From Polymyxa betae (Eukaryota > Endomyxa > Phytomyxea > Plasmodiophorida > Plasmodiophoridae), in NCBI GenBank assembly GCA_003693705.1, contig RBZT01000173.1, positions 1 through 32,863 on the forward strand: a stretch of DNA of 32,863 nucleotides. Direction: 5' to 3'. The notes under the pieces were generated by a model. That model saw only the letters and a list, made by a program, of their open reading frames with translations. It had not been told where the DNA came from and ran no database searches. Within the stretch, counting starts at the first letter, position 1. Each line of letters starts with the position of its first letter. The position numbers and the translations under genes are program-made. Of this stretch, positions 30,183-32,863 are shown piece after piece.

Positions 30183-30488
30183 TCAGCTGACATGCAGAGC
30201 GGCGCCTATTCCAACATCAGACGCGTCCGTCGCTACCTTAACTGCTTGCTTAAAGTCCAGAAAATGCAGGAAAATGCCGTGACGGAGAATGTCTTTCAAG
30301 CCGCTGAATGCTTGCCGACGTTCGTACGACCAGTCGGAATCTCCAATGTGTGGTAATTTCCGCATTGACTCTAGTGGAGCCGCAACCGTCGAGTAACAGG
30401 GAATAAAGTCCCAGAAATAATTGATCAATCCCAGGTAGCGCTCCATTTGGTTACCGCTGGTAGGCGGAGGCCAATTGTCGACATCCAC
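30183..30488 (-). pseudogene. RT thumb / RNase H start fragment
   Basis: Encodes the connection region (RYLGLINYFWDFIPCYST, AAPLESMRKLP, AFSGLKDIL) and the beginning of RNase H with VATDASDVGIGAAL, which includes its first catalytic Asp. It then stops where the rest of RNase H should follow; integrase begins within a few bases, so a deletion removed the middle. Confidence 0.85.
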
Positions 30489-31200
30489 TTATTTGCGCCT
30501 GTCCACGGAAATGCCGTCTTTTGTGAACGTGTGGCCCAGAAGATGAAGCGATGGTCTGAAGAAGTGAGACTTCTTCAGGCTTACTCGTAGATTGGCATCA
30601 GTTAATCGGTCCAAAGTGTCGATCAAATCTTCGAGGTGTTCCTCCGGAAAGCTCGAGCCAACCGGTATGTCGTCAAGAAATGGGATTGCAATGTCGAACC
30701 TTCAAGAACACGTTTCATGGTGCGCTGTAGCACAGATGATGTCGTCAACCCGAAAGGCGCTCCAACGAATATAAGATGCCGTCCTTGCCCAGTAAACAAA
30801 AGCTTTTCGCGATAAGGCTCATGAACTGGAAGCTGTAAAAACTCTGTTCTAAATCCATCGCACTTAAGATACTTTTGCCTGCGAGGACCTGGAAAATTTC
30901 GGATACGAGAGGTAGGGGTACCTGTCTGGCAACAGTAGAGCGTTGAGAGCTCTGGGGTCTATGCAAACCCGCTTCGGTTTCTTCTGGCCAGTAACCTCGT
31001 CCCTCTTCAGAGCAACTAATAGTGAAAGGTTCCATTGACACCCTCGGGGGGCATCCGTGACCTTGCCATTCTGTATCCATTCCCTCACTTGATCGTGAAC
31101 GACCGTCTTCCCATGATGAGGTATTGGATACTGCCGACGATAAACTGGCTGGCTCTGGCCCGTCTCGAGGTGAACAACGGCCTCCTGTAGTGAACAGAAA
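30489..31200 (-). pseudogene. Reverse transcriptase relic
   Basis: Read in several frames: REWIQNGKVTDAP, KPKRVCIDPRALN, then after a frameshift PLPLVSEIFQVLAGKS and AMDLEQSFYSFQF, APFGLTTSSVLQRTM, and the catalytic FLDD box followed by IPVGSSFPEEHLEDLID. The D of MDL and the DD pair correspond to the metal-binding Asp residues. An in-frame TAA follows VDRRK at about 30490. At least three frameshifts. Confidence 0.85.
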
Positions 31201-31530
31201 CTGTTAAGTGGTATAGCTTGTTGCGTCGGATAGCGTGAAAAAGAAGTGGATGCGAAGTTAATGGATGGGGTTCAGCGTTCTGATGAGTCTCAACGAGTGG
31301 TGGAGTAACATCCTCAGGTGGAGAGGTCTGAGAGGCGGTCACGGAGTGCGGCAGTTGGAGGCCGAGGCCGAGGAGACAGTTCGCACATAGTTTCCTTCAC
31401 AAATTCTTGCCAATACTCTACCACTAACTTCATCATTGCTAATAGCCTTTCTGCATACAGACATATACAATCACTCATAGCATTTTTGCATACAAACATA
31501 TACAATCACCTATATCTCTTCTTCTGTGAT

Positions 31531-31640
31531 TTATTCATGGCGTTCATCTAGAATTTGCGCAATCTGATCTTTCGTCAGATTGTCCGGGCATGCGTATACG
31601 GGATGCCCGGGCTTCTCGCAGTGATAGCAGATCAACCCCT
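31531..31640 (-). pseudogene. Gag CCHC zinc-knuckle relic
   Basis: Minus strand: CYHCEKPGHPVYAC fits C-X2-C-X4-H-X4-C exactly (Cys codons at 31629-31627 through 31590-31588), followed by PDNLTKDQIAQILDERHE and a TAA at 31533-31531. The frame is cut off upstream by TAG at about 31640, next to a T-run, right where AT-rich sequence begins. Typical end of a retrotransposon gag. Confidence 0.75.
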
Positions 31641-31734
31641 AAAAAAAATGCGAACGTGTTGATAATCCTCCCACAAGGTTATTTTCCCATACAACACCCG
31701 CCCTTTCGCCCATCTCAAAAACCGCTTTTGTTAA

Positions 31735-32010
31735 TTTTTCAATTTGTCATTTTCCAATTTCCATTTCTAAAAATATCACGTTATAACACCCAATAACGTA
31801 ATAACCCTAACTCCAAACCCTAATTTCAAAAAAAATCAATTTGTCATTTTCCAATTTCAATTTCTAAAAATATCATTCCAAAAAAATTTTCCACCCAAAT
31901 AAAATTATTTTCCCAAACCCTAATCTCAAAAAATACCCAGATTGTCATTTTCCAATTTCAATTTCTAAAAATATCATTCCCAAAAAACTTTTCCACCCAA
32001 ATATATTTTT
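31735..32010. repeat. 97-101 bp AT-rich satellite
   Basis: Three units with the shared core aatttgtcattttccaattt and ttctaaaaatatca starting at 31741, 31838 and 31939. Between the cores lies ccaaaccctaat (31814, 31911), so each junction has a telomere-like AAACCCTAA. Located in the AT-rich end segment. Confidence 0.85.
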
Positions 32011-32134
32011 CTTTTAAACTCAAAATTAATTTTCAAATCAAACAATAAAATCAATTCAAAAAACAAAACCAACAACAAAACCCACCCCGCCCAATCAGGG
32101 AAAAAACTAAAAATTATAATAGGGTGTAATTGTA

Positions 32135-32326
32135 ATGGTAAATGGTTATTTAAAGTGTAAATTTTGTGGTTATTATAAGCAATACAATAATTTAACAGAA
32201 GCAAAATTTTTTGATAAAGATTTAAAATTTCATAACTCTTTTTGTAATCACCAGAAAAATATCGAATTGAGTAGAAATATAATAAAAGATATTATTAAAA
32301 AAAATATGAAAAAACTGAAAATTTAA
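32135..32326 (+). CDS. AT-rich 63-aa ORF with Cys/His pattern
   Basis: ATG-started, 63 codons. CKFCGYY near the start and FHNSFCNHQK further on form a C-X2-C ... C-X-H spacing that could bind zinc. The C-terminus is Lys/Ile rich (IIKKNMKKLKI), in line with the very low GC content. No family recognised. Codon use is unlike all genes before 28 kb. If TAA were read as sense here, the frame would continue about 20 codons. Confidence 0.35.
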   Translation: MVNGYLKCKFCGYYKQYNNLTEAKFFDKDLKFHNSFCNHQKNIELSRNIIKDIIKKNMKKLKI

Positions 32327-32360
32327 CTTTAAAAGAAAAAAATGATTGTAATATATAGAA

Positions 32361-32822
32361 ATGAAATATTATAAAATTGAATATGTAGATATATCAGAAA
32401 TTGTAAATAAAAATATTGTTAGGGAAGCGCCTAAATTATTAACTGAATACGATAAATTACAATATCTAAGAAGGCCATTGGAAATCTTTACGAATAAAAA
32501 GTTTTTACAATCAATCAAAGAACAATAATTAGTTTTAGTATCTTTGAAATATGATTTATCATTAAATCCATTGAATGAAGAAACACAATTATTGCTAAAA
32601 ATTGAAGAAAGGCAATATAAATATATGGTTTATTATACTAAAATAGCAAGTTTAATTATTGATAATGAAATTGAAAGAGCTGAAAAACTTTTTGAAAAGG
32701 CAAAGGAAAATGCCATTGAATATTTAGAAATGGTAAGAGAGTTAAATGAAGATGCTTTTTATTTAAATATATCTCAAAAAATTCAAATTTTTTTATGTAT
32801 TGTGAATTTCAAATTAATTTGA
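32361..32822 (+). pseudogene. AT-rich ORF interrupted by one in-frame TAA
   Basis: ATG at 32361 opens 55 codons (MKYYKIEYVDISEIV ...) to TAA at 32526-32528. The same frame then continues uninterrupted for another 97 codons (LVLVSLKYDLSLNPLNEE ...) to TGA at 32820-32822. The second part is a charged helical protein (KIEERQYKYM, ERAEKLFEKAKENAIEYLE), possibly coiled coil. Either one gene broken by a stop, or two small ORFs, or a sequence using TAA as a sense codon. No family recognised. Confidence 0.4.
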
Positions 32823-32863
32823 GAAAAAATAATCAGTAATTAATTTAATTTAATTTCTTTTTC

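Larger units (their letters stand above)
29370..31640 (-). mobile_element. Decayed Ty3/gypsy chromovirus
   Basis: Minus-strand relics in the order gag zinc knuckle, reverse transcriptase, RNase H, integrase, chromodomain. This is Ty3/gypsy order with the C-terminal chromodomain of chromoviruses. Many frameshifts and stops, an internal deletion between RNase H and integrase, and no recognisable LTRs, protease or integrase zinc-binding part. It cannot be autonomous. Sub-parts are listed separately. The right end coincides with the jump to AT-rich sequence at about 31640. Confidence 0.85.

Noticed and set aside
29000-31650. LTRs of the retrotransposon
   Set aside because: No matching direct repeats could be found by eye on the two sides; a self-comparison dot plot would settle it.
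2569-31925. Window end as chromosome end, based on TTTAGGG motifs
   Set aside because: The motifs are only 1-2.5 units long, in both orientations, and dispersed among genes; none forms a terminal array.
1-32863. Bacterial capsule or LPS locus
   Set aside because: The gene functions resemble one, but phase-matched GT-AG introns, signal anchors instead of cytosolic enzymes, genes on both strands and a chromovirus show a eukaryotic nucleus.
1-32863. tRNA or rRNA genes
   Set aside because: No cloverleaf-type box A/box B pairs or conserved rRNA stretches noticed; a tRNAscan run would be decisive.

Overview
The window is nuclear DNA from a microbial eukaryote. Most genes are split by short GT-AG introns (typically 46-63 nt, some 125-218 nt), there is no operon or Shine-Dalgarno layout, and almost every confident protein starts with a single type II signal anchor, as Golgi enzymes do. 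The host cannot be named from sequence alone. Telomere-like TTTAGGG/TTAGGG motifs are scattered through the window. All intron joins below were worked out by hand, and the exon sums are whole numbers of codons.

Layout. 13-560: a decayed multi-finger C2H2 zinc-finger pseudogene. 1000-27288: fourteen consecutive confident genes, all for glycan building or glycan decoration. In order they are a GT32-type DXD transferase (-), a fusion of a GDP-4-keto-6-deoxymannose reductase-like SDR with a glycosyltransferase domain (+), a STELLO/DUF288-like protein (-), a DXD transferase called family A (-), a GT25-like transferase (+), a fucosyltransferase-like protein (+), two divergent exostosin-like GT47 proteins (-,+), a filamin/PC-esterase sugar O-acetyltransferase-like protein (+), a further DXD transferase (-), a second GT25-like paralog (+), a GT77-like transferase (-), a second family A paralog (-) and an O-fucosyltransferase-like protein (-). 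Two paralog pairs (8678-9833 with 24605-25705; 10373-11793 with 21964-23193) show that part of the set arose by duplication inside the locus. 27480-27945: a degenerate 77-99 bp tandem repeat, followed by a small spliced gene of unknown function. 29370-31640: a decayed Ty3/gypsy chromovirus on the minus strand (gag zinc knuckle, RT, RNase H fragment, integrase, chromodomain). From about 31650 the base composition drops abruptly to very AT-rich, with a 97-101 bp satellite and short AT-rich ORFs that look unrelated to the rest.

How the genes could work together (inference): a Golgi-localised pathway that makes or uses a deoxysugar nucleotide (GDP-D-rhamnose or similar), assembles a heteroglycan with about a dozen transferases, fucosylates it and O-acetylates it. 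Physical clustering of so many Golgi glycan genes is unusual for a eukaryote and resembles a bacterial surface-polysaccharide locus, yet the genes are clearly eukaryotic (introns, signal anchors, both strands).

Nucleotide-level signals not explained by the proteins: the octamer CCAGTACG/CGTACTGG occurs 11 times (about 1 expected) in many coding registers; an 18-19 nt TTTAGGG-containing core sits just inside three introns; telomere-like motifs overlap three stop codons.
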